From NCBI GenBank assembly GCA_022414725.1, contig CM039462.1, forward strand, positions 17,322,577-17,386,576: a stretch of 64,000 bases of DNA. The letters run 5' to 3'. The stretch is from Microglena sp. YARC (taxonomy: Eukaryota; Chlorophyta; Chlorophyceae; Chlamydomonadales; Chlamydomonadaceae). Under the pieces are notes generated by a model that was not told the DNA's origin, made no database searches, and worked only from the letters and a program-made list of their open reading frames with translations. Each line of letters starts with the position of its first letter. Position 1 is the stretch's first letter. Shown piece by piece: positions 32,885 to 43,734 of this stretch. The position numbers and the translations under genes are program-made.

Positions 32885-34426
32885 AAGGCCAAGGCTGGTG
32901 CACCGGGCATTGAACCCGTGCCCGTTGCCTTGGCCCTTCCAGGTTCGCTGACTCGCAAGCAGTTGTCCTCCTTGCAGGCTCAGATTGATGGGTACGCCAT
33001 GTCCAAGAACTAGGAGGTACGCTCTGTCCTATTCTCTTGCAATACGAAGTTCTCTAACGTGTGTAGCCCTAGTCTTTCTGACGGTGTCTGGCATGTGGAC
33101 TCTGGAGCTGGAATGTCAATCACGGGTGATAAGTCTTTGTTCACTGTGTTTGAATCTTCTGCTGTTGGGCCTACGGTTCGATTTGGTGACGGGGTGATTC
33201 AACGGTCAGAGGGTAAGGGATCCATTGTGTTATGTAGTGATTGGTAACCAACATCAATCACTCTAACCAATGTTCTTTATATCCCTCACTGTCCGGTGAA
33301 TCTCCTGTCAGTAAATGCTGTAGCTCATTCTCTCCACTGCCAGGTTTCTTTTGATAGTCTTAGTTGCACTGCCACTCAGGGCTCTTCTGTTCTCTGGTCC
33401 TTCCCTGCCTCCAGTGATGGTGTGTACAAGTTTGCATGTAGGCCTTGTCACACCTCCAGTCGTTGTTTAAGAGTTGCTGACAATTATCCAGCGTTTGCAC
33501 TTGATGTTGATGAGGACGGTGGAGTTGTTCTCCCTACCACTCCTGCATGGTTGTGGCATAGGCGGTTGGGTCATCCCGGCTATAGTGCCTTACACAAACT
33601 TGTCAAGAGTGGTATGGTTAAGAACTTACCCCTCAGTCTGGGTCAAGTGCAAAAGTTGGGTAAGATCCCATGTGATGCTTGTCACAAGGCTAAGGGCAAA
33701 CGTCTCCCTTTTCCTAAAGAAAGCAAAACTGAGATCCGTGCACCTCTCCAACGACTTCACTTGGATATAATGGGACCAGTTCATATTAGGGGTCTGCGTG
33801 GGGAGTTTTACATCCTGTGCCTCATAGACCAATTCTCTGGCTTTGCTGAAGTATTGTGCTTGAGGACCAGGGATGAAGCTCCCTTAGCAGTCCAAACTAT
33901 CATCCTCAGATGGTCAAATCAGCTGCAGGGGTTTGCCTTTAAGTGTCTGAGATCTGACAGGGCCAAGGAGTTTATAGTTAAATGGTTCGAGGATTGGCTG
34001 ATATCGGTTGGGGCAGTACATGAGTTATCGTTGGTGTACACTGCCCAGCAGAACGCAACTGTGGAAAGGTATAATGGGGTCTTGCAGTCTATAGCTAGGA
34101 GTATCCACCTGGAATCAAAGCTAGCTAAGTCTTTCTGGCCTTATGCCTTCCTAGCTGCTTGTTACCTTCGTAACCGACTGCCCAATCAGGGACGCAAGAC
34201 ACCTTATGAGTTGTTTTATGGGGTGATGCCTGATGTGTCGTTGTTACGTGTGTTTGGATGCCCCTGCTATGTCACGTTAGTCAATGGGAAGAAACGTAAC
34301 AAGCTGGACGAAAGGGCGTTATCTGGTAGACTGGTTGGGTATTCTCTGGTGAGTAAGGGTTATTTTATTTGGGTTCCTAAGTTGCGCCAGGTAGTAGAGA
34401 GTCGTGATGTACTCTTCTATGAATAG
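32885..34426 (+). pseudogene. copia protease and integrase, in-frame stops
   Basis: This stays in the gag frame. The protease carries WHVDSGAGMS, the DSGA active site. The GAG-pre-integrase/zinc-binding region has the HHCC pattern (WHRRLGHPG, CDACHKAKG). The integrase core has LHLDIMGP, LRSDRAKEF and TVERYNGV, giving the D-D-E triad. The GKKRNKLDERA and GYSLVSKGYFIW segments are the usual copia C-terminal landmarks. In-frame stops are TAG at about 33011, TAA at about 33245 and TAG at 34424-34426, after which the same frame stays open to about 34620. RSDRAKEF replaces the more usual RSDNGxEF. Confidence 0.9.
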
Positions 34427-34620
34427 TTTAGCTATAACTGTATTCCTGGGCTTCCTCCCTATGACGGGTCGCCGTATGTTTCTAGCATCCCTGCCGCTAT
34501 CAACGGACACATGCCTGAGGCTGCGGTCCATTCCCTAGATCCTTTGCTTTCCCCAATTGTTGACCACTGTCCTGGCCATAGGATGATTCTGCGTCCAGGT
34601 CAGGGGCTGCTGGTACTGTA

Positions 34621-36263
34621 TTGCGTGAGAATGCACTGGGCGGGCGAGGTTCTGCAGTTCCTACGGATAAAATCTTAGCCGAATCTCAGGGGGTCGCCAG
34701 GCCCTCCTCTGCGTCAAATTCCGTCGGTGAAGCTCTAGGATTACGACAATCTCAGATCATAGTGGAGCCTCTTATAGGTCCATTGTCTAATAGTCACCCT
34801 GCTCCAATCATCTTGGATGGCTCGAAGGGTTGGTGAGCGCTTCGCCTCCTGCCGTTCCTGATAGATTAATCGGGAGCCCGGGTGATGATGTAGCCTTTGC
34901 CGATAGTGCAAGTGATGATCTTGATCATTGGTCAGGCTCCGATACTGCGTATGGCTGGGGTGTTACGGTCGACCCAGGCTTCGTTGAATTAGAGGCAAAT
35001 AAGGCCGGCCCTGTTCAACCAGGCAGTAGTTCTGCACTGGGGGCTCTACTACCGGTTACTGCTGATACTGCTGATATCCCCGCTGCTCATGTACAAGTAA
35101 ACTGCTTGTACGTGGGAGCATCTGTTGCCCCCTCCACTGAACTAACCTATAAAGCTGCCATGCTCCCTACCAACCCTGACAGGGATCTATGGCTTCTTGC
35201 TATGAAGGATGAGATGGCTTCCCTACATGCCCATGGTACTTGGGTACTCACTCCACAGCCTCGTAAGCAAAAGATCCTGTCAGGCAGGTGGTTATTTGTG
35301 AAGAAGATTGGGGTTGATGGTTCTATACGCTTCAAGGCACGTTTTGTGGTACGTGGCTTTCTGCAACGTCCTGGGCTGGATTTTCATGACGTATATGCCC
35401 CTGTCTCCTCTAAAGCAGGTCTTCGGGTGCTCCTGGCTGCCATCACTCATAGAAAGATGTTTGTTCGGCAGCTGGACATCAAAACTGCGTTTCTGAACGC
35501 TAAGCTGGAACCTGGTCTGGAACTGTACTGCCGCCAGCCTGAGGGCTTTCAGCACCTTGGTCCCAACGGTGTTCCCCTTGTGTGCAAGCTGCTCAAGTCT
35601 CTTTATGGATTGAAGCAGGCACCCAGGGCTTGGAGTAGGGATGTCAAGCGGGTTCTGGTTGCACACGGCTTCACTATGTGCATGGCTGAACCTGCTCTGT
35701 ATTTTAGGAAGGATTCTGATGGTGGGTGGAGCTATGTTCTGACCTATGTTGATGATTTTATCTGTGCTTTTAGTGAGCTGGATAGGTATGTGTTGCTTAT
35801 CCAGGCTATGGAAAAGGCTGGCTGGGAGGTCAAAGAGATGGGTGTTCCGGTTCAGTTCCTCTCTTTGGACATGCATGTTACACTTGATTCTGAAGGCAGG
35901 TGTGTTCAGATCAACATCTCTCAGCACACCTACATTGTTGATCTGGTGGAGCAGTTTGGTCTTACTGATGCTGCCCCACCCAGGTTTGCTGCCCCCATGG
36001 CCAAGTCCACCGTTTCTGACGCCCCTGGAGAACCCCAGCCGTCTAATAGCCAGTACCTCTCTCTTGTGGGTGCTTTGCTATACCTGGCTACTTGCACCAG
36101 GCCTGATATTTCTTTTGCTGTGAGCTACCTGTCCAGGTTTTCTGCTCACCCTACCGTCCCTCTCTGGGGGGCTGCCAAGCGGTTGCTCTTGTATTTGAGA
36201 ACACATTCCCACCTGGGTCTCACTTACACCCACAACCCTGAGTTCTCTTTTTACTGTCTTTAG
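34621..36263 (+). pseudogene. copia reverse transcriptase, frame-shifted from integrase
   Basis: The linker reads in one frame to about 34830 (TDKILAESQGVARPSS), then the frame changes and a 477-codon stretch holds the whole RT. Landmarks: WLLAMKDEM, GRWLFVKKIGVDG, KARFVVRGFLQRPG, the motif A block VRQLDIKTAFLNAKLE, KSLYGLKQAPRAWSRDV and the catalytic LTYVDDFICAF (YVDD). The conserved tail SLVGALLYLATCTRPDISFA is present. All catalytic residues look intact. Confidence 0.93.
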
Positions 36264-36717
36264 TGACTCATCCTTTGCTGATGATGGGTCTGACAGGCGG
36301 TCTCAGACTGGCTTTGCTGTGCTAGCTGGGGGGTGCATAGTGAACTGGATGAGCAAGAGGCAGCCTACTGTTGCCATTAGCTCTAGTGAGGCTGAGTATC
36401 AGGCCCTGTCCCAGGCTGCCAGGGAGGTACAATGGTTGAAGAAATTGAGGGTGGATCTGGGTCTGCCTTGTGCTTTGGTTACCATTCAGGGTGACAACTT
36501 AGGGTCTCTAAGTTGGGCCAAAGACTGGCAGCTCCTGCCTCGCAGCAAGCACATTGATGTTATTCATCACTACATCAAGGAGCTGGTGGAGGATGGTTCA
36601 CTGGATGTTGCCTATGTTAACACCGTGGATAACTGTGCTGACCCCTTCACCAAGCCCCTTGATCCTGCTGTGTTCTGGAGGTTTGTCCGCATGTTAGGTA
36701 TGACCGCTTCTTCTTAG
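36256..36717 (+). pseudogene. copia RNase H domain, one-base shift from RT
   Basis: It follows RT after a one-base frame change in a T-rich stretch near 36250. FSDSSFADDGSDRRSQTG carries the first catalytic Asp, VNWMSKRQPTVAISSSEAEY the Glu, and IDVIHHYIKELVEDG, DPFTKPLD end the domain as in other copia elements. It stops at TAG 36715-36717, 325 bases before the 3' LTR. Confidence 0.92.
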
Positions 36718-37041
36718 GGTCATCCTTGCATTTGGTCATATTAGTTTCTTTTCGTTATCAAAGTTTGGCATTAGGTTCCTATTCCCGGATCGGGTTTTCT
36801 ATACCGTTGTTACCCATTTTTGATATTAGTTTTTCCTCTCTTTCTAGCTTGGCAAATTGTTTTCGAATTTTTTGCCTTGTTTCATTCCTTCCTATAACCC
36901 TTTGGGTTCCATTTGAAGTTCTCTCGATTTTTTCGGAGTTCTTTGATTTTTTTTTTTTATATATATGTTACATATAGTTCTATGTCCCCAGTGCCATAGG
37001 TGGAGAGGTAGTATTGTATGTCACCTGTGTCATAGGTGGAG
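36718..37041 (+). other. copia 1 3' untranslated stretch with twice-repeated CATAGGTGGAG
   Basis: T-rich sequence, then CCATAGGTGGAG near 36994 and TCATAGGTGGAG directly before the 3' LTR. AGGTGGAG is the only purine-rich candidate for the polypurine tract and its duplication is odd. Confidence 0.55.
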
Positions 37042-37424
37042 TGTCAGCATGAATTGCGGTGCTCTCACGCGTTTTATGACTTGGTGACTACTTATGTACT
37101 TCCTTAGAACTATCGGCCCAGACAGTGTTTCTGTCTGTACTGTGTCAGCTTCCCGTAGACTGTGTCATCCTTCATGACACGGTGACAGCTTCCTGTTGAC
37201 TGCGTCATCGGTCTCTCACTGACACACTCTGTATAGCCGGTGCCTGGCTTAAGTTTCCTGACTTAGGGTCTAGTCAGGTTACAGGCATCTGCCTCTCCCA
37301 CCGCTGGTGTTCTTTGGCGTCCGCCTGTCCTTGTAACGCTATTCTTGTCTCCGTGTATAGATTGGCGCGTCTGTCTCCGCTGCATACATCTCTCTCCACT
37401 CTTCGAAGTGCTTTCTAGCTGATA
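37042..37424 (+). repeat. 3' LTR of copia element 1
   Basis: Same length and, by eye, same sequence as the 5' LTR. Followed by the TTCAC target duplication. Confidence 0.95.
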
Positions 37425-37429
37425 TTCAC

Positions 37430-37732
37430 CAAGTAGTCTGCCTAAGCTTGCTATACAACCATGTATCCATTCAAATCAGGAGCATTAAACTTGCTAGGCC
37501 GCTAGGGCTTAGTGGCCAGACCGGTGCTTAGTATCCAAATTGCTGGCTGGAGCCATGTAACCAAGTTCAAGGTCAAGTGCATGTTTACATAGTAGTCTGC
37601 CCAAGCTTGCTGAAAATGGAACCATGTAGCAATTCAAAGCAGGGACATTTAACTTGCTAGGGCTTAGTAGACACTAGACAGAGTACCATGGTAACCGTAA
37701 CTTGGCAGAGGCCAACCACCTGGAGTGGTCTC
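37430..37732. repeat. Spacer between the two copia elements with a ~130 bp direct repeat
   Basis: GTAGTCTGCC(T/C)AAGCTTGCT, ACCATGTA and TTAACTTGCTAGG recur at about 37432 and 37590. A reverse copy of family D (ATTGCTGGCTGGAGCCATGT) lies at 37540-37570 between them. Confidence 0.7.
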
Positions 37733-38017
37733 TATCAGCATGAATAGCGGTGCTCTCGCTTGTTTTATGTCTTGGTGACTCCTTATGTACTCCCTTAGAA
37801 CTATCGGTCTTGACAGTACTATGTCAGCTTCCCGTAGACTGTGTCATTCTTCATGACACTGTGTACCCTGATCAGGTTCCAGGCTACCGCCCCTTTCCTC
37901 CGCTGGTGTCCCTTTATGGTTCCCCAGTCTTTTGTAATTTTATTCTCGTCGCCGCATTTATAGATTGGCGTGCTGCACACACAAAGTCCACTCTCCGGAG
38001 TGTTATCCAAGCTGATA
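37733..38017 (+). repeat. 5' LTR of a second, older copia element
   Basis: 285 bp, TATCAG to CTGATA, now a perfect 6 bp inverted end. It is clearly related to the LTR of element 1 (CAGCATGAATAGCGGTGCTC against CAGCATGAATTGCGGTGCTC; TCCCTTAGAACTATCGG) but has internal deletions. GGTTATACGGCCC follows, another initiator-tRNA-like primer site. Confidence 0.85.
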
Positions 38018-40260
38018 GGTTATACGGCCCTTCATTTACTACCACTGCTTTGCGATGCAACTTCCGCGAGGACCTCCCGCCATTTTGAGAAACTCCATGA
38101 CATGGATGGTCTTTCCTGGACGCGCGGGATGCGCAGTATCATTCTCAGCGATGGCTGCGACCAATCCTTCCAACGGAGGAACGGCTCCTCTTGATGATTG
38201 GCTAGACGTTTGTGCACCAGCTGCCTCTGCTAGCGGTCATGAGAGTCCTTCCGCCATCGTGGAAGTAACCCCCCCCGGTCATTCCTCCATCTTCTCTTCT
38301 TTTTCCTCCCCTGCCGTCTGTCGCCTCCTCCCGTCTGTCGTAGATGACTGTGACGTGCAGACTCAAGTCGGCGACTAGCCTGGACATCGGTGGAGATACC
38401 CCGTCTTCGTCTGCTCGCGTCCTTGACGTCGCTAACCTTTCTCCGGTGTTTGAGGCTCTGCCTGCGTACCGGAGGTTGCCAAGCCGACAAAGCTCCCTGC
38501 TGATGTCTACGTCGTCTTTGCCCCCTTTGCTCTGCCCAGCCGACGGTCGGCTCCTGGCATGAGCTTGCGCTCTAGTGGCTCTGTGCTACCTTCTGGAGAA
38601 ATTTTTTCGATCAAACTGGCGGATCGCCGGCACTGCCGTAGGATTCGCCAGAGGAGGACGACCTACGCGTCTGGACCTGGAGATTCTGGAGGTGGTAGGA
38701 AGCAGGGGGGTATGGTCAGCACCACTACGGGTGCTGCTCCCTCTACCCCCCAACCGGGTGAGTCGAGCGATAGAGGGGGGGACTTGGGATTGACTGATCA
38801 TCGACGGCGGGATATTAGGACCTTTACATGCCTCGGCTCTGCTCTTCGCATCCTAGCGATAAATGTTCGAATTCTGCCCTTGCGATTTGCGATTTTCTGC
38901 CATTGGTGCGATTTTCTGCACCAGGTGTGACTTGCTGCACTGTAATTCTCGTCTCCTTTTTCCCATACCTCAAATCTCGACTTCGACCTAACGCTTCCCC
39001 ACCTTCTGTGATCCCAGGTCTCGCAGCGCCGGACTTCGCCCATGCTACAGGCCGCATTGGACGCCGTCCTGGCCCTAGTCCAAGCGGCCGTGGAGGATCT
39101 TTGGCATGATATCTTGGTGATATCTTGGTGGATATTTTTCTCTCTTAGGCTCCTTATGACCCCTGGGTGCGTTCCGTGGTTCGACAGATGTTACTACTTT
39201 GTCTTCCCGTGCCCCTGGTTCCCCCCTTAGGTGTATGCCTTAGCTACGTAAGTTTGGGTTCAAGTGTTTGAGTTCTGATAGGGCTTAGGAATTTTTAGTT
39301 AAGTGGTATAGAGGCATGGTTGATCTCGATTAGTTGGGGCATGCATGAGTTGTTGATGATGACACTGCTCAGCATGGTGCTAGTGTGTTATCTTTGCAAT
39401 CGCGTGTTCATCTAGGGAGACAAGACTCCTTCGGAGCTTTTCTTTGGGGTTGCACCTGATGTGTCGTTGTTGCGTTTGTTTGGTTGCCCTTGCTATGTAA
39501 TCTTAGTATTGGGCAGTCACGCAACAAGCTAGTTAAAAAGGCATTATTTGGTAGACTGGTTGGGTATTCCCTGGTGAGTAAGGGTTATTATATTTGGGTT
39601 TCCAATGTTGCGCCAGTTAGTAGTGAGTAGTGATGTACTCTCTATCTCCAGTTCAGTTCTAAACTGTCTTTCTGGGTTCTCCCATTAGTATGGGTCCCCG
39701 TGCCCGCTTGCATCCCTCCTGTCATCAAACGGTGATATGTTCTGTGTTACCGGTAATTCCCTACGCCCTTTAACAACCCCAATTGTTGTTGGCTGGCCTG
39801 GCTGGATGTATCATTGTTGCATTCTAGACCAGGGCCTGATCTTGCTGTATTGTGTGTGAAGTTTTAGGGCGGGTGGGAGTTGGATATCCAACTATAATCT
39901 TAGCCGAATCTCAGGGGGTCGCCAGGCCCTCCTCTGTGCCACGTTTTAGCGGTGAAGCTTTAGGATTTAGACAGCCTTCGATCATAGTGGTACCTGGATC
40001 AGGTCCATTGACTAATAGTCGCCAACCTCCGACCACCTCGGATGGCTCGCGGGTGTCGATAATTCCGACGCCTCCTGTCGTCCCTGGTGGATTACTCGGG
40101 TCAAGCCCATGTGATGATGTAGCCGTTGCCGAATGGGTAAGTGATGATCTTGAACACTGGTCTAGCTTGATACTGCGTATGGCTGGGGTGTTACAGTCAA
40201 CCCAGGATTCATTGTTTTAGGTGCTGCTGGTTCTCATACGTAGGTTAACATGGCCCTATG
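38018..40260 (+). pseudogene. Decayed copia internal region lacking RT and 3' LTR
   Basis: The gag start (MQLPRGPPA) at 38055 is followed by shattered frames. Similarity to element 1 returns at 39265-39400 (integrase, GTTTGAGTTCTGATAGGGC), 39415-39640 (CTGATGTGTCGTTGTTGCG, GGTTGGGTATTCCCTGGTG) and 39895-40210 (AGCCGAATCTCAGGGGGTCG, AGTGATGATCTTGAACACTG). The reverse transcriptase and RNase H are absent and no 3' LTR is found. The many substitutions compared with element 1 show it is much older. Confidence 0.85.
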
Positions 40261-40860
40261 TGTGAGTGCCTATTCCTCAGCACCTCCTAGACTGACTTAT
40301 AGGGTAGTATAGATTGGTGGAGCGTTACGACGCTTTGTTTAGGCAGCTTCCTTTCAGCTGTCTTTCTTGGTTTTTGTGGAAGGCGGTACTTAATTCAGAC
40401 CACCGTTATAGCGTCTTGATGGTTTCTGTCTCTTAGTTCCATAGGCAGATGGTTCGTTCGGTGGAGCTCATCATAGATTAGCTATTTCTTTTTACTCCAC
40501 ACTGTTTTTAGATCACCAGCCCCTCATGTGATTGGAACTTTTTGTGGAGTGTGGTAGTTGTTTCCCTTCGGATTTTACTGTGAATTGGTGGGCTGGGTAA
40601 TCTTGCAGTTGTACTTGCAGATGTACCGCCGCTCACCTCTTTCTTGTTTTTCGAGTGTATTTCAAGCGCCCTTTCAGTCCATCCTTTGCAGTAAATTCTT
40701 TGAAGTCCTTTTTATGCGTTTACTATTTTTCAGGTGGACAATAGGTTTTATGTACTATGGTTGTACATCTACCCTTCTATTGTTCATTGAACTGTGTTTC
40801 CTTTGTTGGTTACAAGTTTCTTGAAAATTTCAACTTCGCATCCTTTGGATTTTTTCAGCT
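40261..40860. other. Inner right arm of the 10.7 kb insertion
   Basis: T-rich sequence between the decayed copia element and the right terminus. It resembles the 3' untranslated style of element 1 but I cannot align it by eye. No gene. Confidence 0.4.
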
Positions 40861-40930
40861 GCATCCCTAACCCGGTTTGGCAAAGGGTCGTTTGCCAAAT
40901 CGTTAGCCAATACTTCAGGCGTGTACGGTA

Positions 40931-41884
40931 TTCCCCCCCCCCCCCCCCTGGACCGTAACATACCTACATGATGCACCAGGACAACCAAATAATGGCGCGT
41001 CTGGGGGTCCCACCTCAGAGAGGTGACCTAACTCTAAAAATATCATGATGTTTCCGCTCCCGCTCCTCCACAGCCAGGCCCAGTCAGGCCTTTTGTGTTG
41101 GATTGATGCCATGCTTGCCTTGCGTTGTTTTGTGTCTGGTAGTTGCTGTCCTGAAGGTGCCTTGCTATTCAGTCGCTGTCACTAGCTCCAGCCTGTTTCC
41201 AAGCTGTCCAAAGATCTGTATACAGGCTGTCCAAAGATCTGCAGTTCAGGGACCTCCGAATACTGGCCCTGGTGGTAAGCGGACTAAGCGCTCTCCCAAC
41301 CCGTCCCAACCTCACGCCATGCTTTCGACAAACGAGGCGACTTACGACTGGTTAGTACCACTAGAGTTTTTATTAATAACATACCAGTAGGAGGCCTCCT
41401 ATACATTACTAGACCGGAGGATATCTTGAAGCACTTGGCTGGAGTCTAATGAGGGGCTGACAGCCATCAGCCATCCATGAATGACTGGATGCATCCTTCA
41501 ACGGAAGGGGACCTGGCCCGACCTGCACCCCCGGACCCGCCCCAGGGACCCGCCCGGACCTGGCCTGACCTGGCCCCCGGACCTTGGCCGGGACGGACGT
41601 GCACACCGATAGCGGCCCATGAGCGTTGGTCTTCCGAAACAGGGGTGAAGTGTGACGGATAACGATCCTCGCGTTCTCCTATCGATCACCACGTTTACCC
41701 CGGTCAATTGGACGAAGCATCGCGATGCGCATCGGGCAATACAGCCATCTTGTAGTTATTTTTTGGGGGCGTGGCCGTAGTGCCGACTTCCTCGGTTCAA
41801 ACTAATAGCAGACATACCCAGAAATTGTGTTCATCAAAATATCTCCATCCTCCCCCACCCATGAGTAGAGATAGCTAGGTAGCA
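40931..41884. other. Family A tail and intergenic region before the WD40 gene
   Basis: A 16-base C run (40933-40948) is followed by the family A tail (CCTGGACCGTAACATACC). A short duplication, AGGCTGTCCAAAGATCTG, occurs near 41192-41245 (CAAGCTGTCCAAAGATCTG and ACAGGCTGTCCAAAGATCTG). From 41500 to 41600 the sequence is rich in GACCTGGCCCG-like words. No gene recognised. The promoter of the WD40 gene must lie near the right end. Confidence 0.45.
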
Positions 41885-43698
41885 ATGGCTCTTGCTTTTG
41901 CGAAACCAAGAGGCCTGGGTATACCCACCCGTAGAGCCACACAACTTGCGTTCCAGCCTATCCGCCATTCATTCCCTCACCCCCCTCGAACGCTCTTCAA
42001 TCATCTTAGGGCGACTAGGTCCTCAACCGTGCTCGCCCCGCCCTCAGCCTGTCCACCCATTCCAACATCTATAGACCCACCTAATTGCGTGGACACCGGC
42101 ATTTACACACAGTCCGGCATTTACGCCCAGGCTGAAATGCAAGAACCATGCGGGGATTTAATTCAACCTTGGCTAACGGACGTGCAAGCTCATGCGTCTA
42201 GTTTGACAGCGGGCGTTCTTATCGACGACCCCACCAAGGATGGGAAGCTCTTCGTGTCTGCCTCCATGGATAAGACAGTCGCCGCTTGGCGCTGGAAACT
42301 GGTGTGTTAGCATTGCCTCGGATACTGTCACTACAGGGTTGGTGCGGGCTGCCCCTTAACGTCAGGTGCCGGTTGGATATTGGCGCCGGTACGTGGTTCC
42401 GTTTTATCCCCAGCGAATGTGCTCCACGTTCGGGTCCACACGTTGCTGGCAGATTATTGGAGTTCGTTCAGTTTAGCCCATTATAGGGTATCACTTTCCG
42501 TAGGCTGTATGCTTCAGATGCTGGGTGCATCCGCCTCCTAGTATGAATACACAAGCGAAACCACTTAAACCCTAGTCGAGGCTTTTTCCACAATCACCCA
42601 GTCACTGCTGATGCCCAATGGTACATGGTGCTGGCAACATTAACTGCTATCACCATCATTTACGCAAAAGTTATCTCTACCCCATGTTATCCATCTACTC
42701 CATCTCATCTTATTGTCTTATCTTATTATGTGATCCATCTTATCATATTATGTAATCCATCTTATCTTATTATGTGATCCATCTTATCTTCATATGTGAT
42801 CCATCTTATCTTATTATGTTTTCCATCTTACCTTATTGTGCTATCCATCTTCTCTTGTTTTACCCTAAATAATGATTTCTCACCCAGGACGAGCCGCTAC
42901 TGCGATCAGATGATGATGAGGGCGTTGAATGTGATGAGGGGGAGAACGCTGTGTGTTCCCCCTACGTGGAGGTACAGAAAATTGTAGTGCCTGGCGGCCC
43001 CCTGTTCTCGCTAGTGCAAGCCCAGCACCCAGATCAATCAGGCAGCTCGGATCGAACTCCAGCAGCCTCCATCGTGTTCGGTGGGAATGCTGCCAAGGAG
43101 GTTGTAGCATGGGAGCCTTTCTCCAAAGAATTTATGGAGGTGAGAAGTTGTTTCGGTTGGTAGGTATGCTGACAAGGAGGTAGTAGCATGGGAGCATTAC
43201 TTCAAAGAATATTTGGAGGTGAGAAGTTGTCAAGTTTACATGGTCTTATCTGCTTTCAGGTGGTTGGCCCCAGTGTAAGCAAACAGGCTGCCCCCCTTAG
43301 CCTCACATCTCGTAGTAAGGCGTACTCTTGATTTACTATTTGTTTATTGACTGTTTATTTAGATATCTGCTTTCAGGGTGCCCACTTTCTGCAGCCCGGA
43401 GTAAACATGGCTAATTGGAAGCACGATGAGAATAGCAAAACTCAGGGCCTCCGTTGGTACACAATAGTACTTATCATAACTAGGAACCGGCATATCATAT
43501 GATGTAGACCAAAGACAACTATGATATCATACAAATTGCATCGTATGATATTGTATATGAATGGCATCTTAAGCCTAGTCAGACCGCCGGCATGATATGA
43601 TGACATTATATCATTATTGCCATGCCCTAATCATACCTGCACCACTGGCCCACCCATGAGCAACCGCCTTTCATCCCCCCTCAGCATGTTATTCTTAT

Positions 43699-43734
<36 letters not shown>

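Larger units (their letters stand above)
30382..37424 (+). mobile_element. Ty1/copia LTR retrotransposon, complete with 5 bp target duplication
   Basis: Two 383 bp direct LTRs (30382-30764 and 37042-37424) start TGTCAG and end CTGATA. They are flanked by TTCAC on both sides (30377-30381 and 37425-37429), the 5 bp duplication expected of integrase. By eye the LTRs are identical, so the insertion should be very recent. The domain order gag, protease, integrase, reverse transcriptase, RNase H identifies the copia superfamily. The internal region is nevertheless interrupted by in-frame stops and frame changes (see its parts). Confidence 0.95.
30186..40930. mobile_element. 10.7 kb insertion with imperfect terminal inverted repeats, hosting two copia elements
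   Basis: The left end reads TACCGTA, two mismatched bases, CGCCTTAAGTATTGGC. The right end, reverse complemented, reads TACCGTA, two bases, CGCCTGAAGTATTGGC. Both ends then carry TTGGCAAA words at similar distances. The two ends sit exactly where the family A repeat is broken. The simplest reading is a DNA transposon or foldback element that entered family A and later received copia insertions. I see no transposase. Flanking target duplication is not obvious because the right flank is a 16-base C run. Confidence 0.6.

Noticed and set aside
38559..38930. 123-codon ORF inside the decayed copia element
   Set aside because: It is a chance frame through a degenerate gag/protease region with no recognisable domain.
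43140..43235. Duplicated donor as a genuine alternative exon 2 end
   Set aside because: An in-frame TAG between the two donors would truncate the protein; treated as a duplicated edge.
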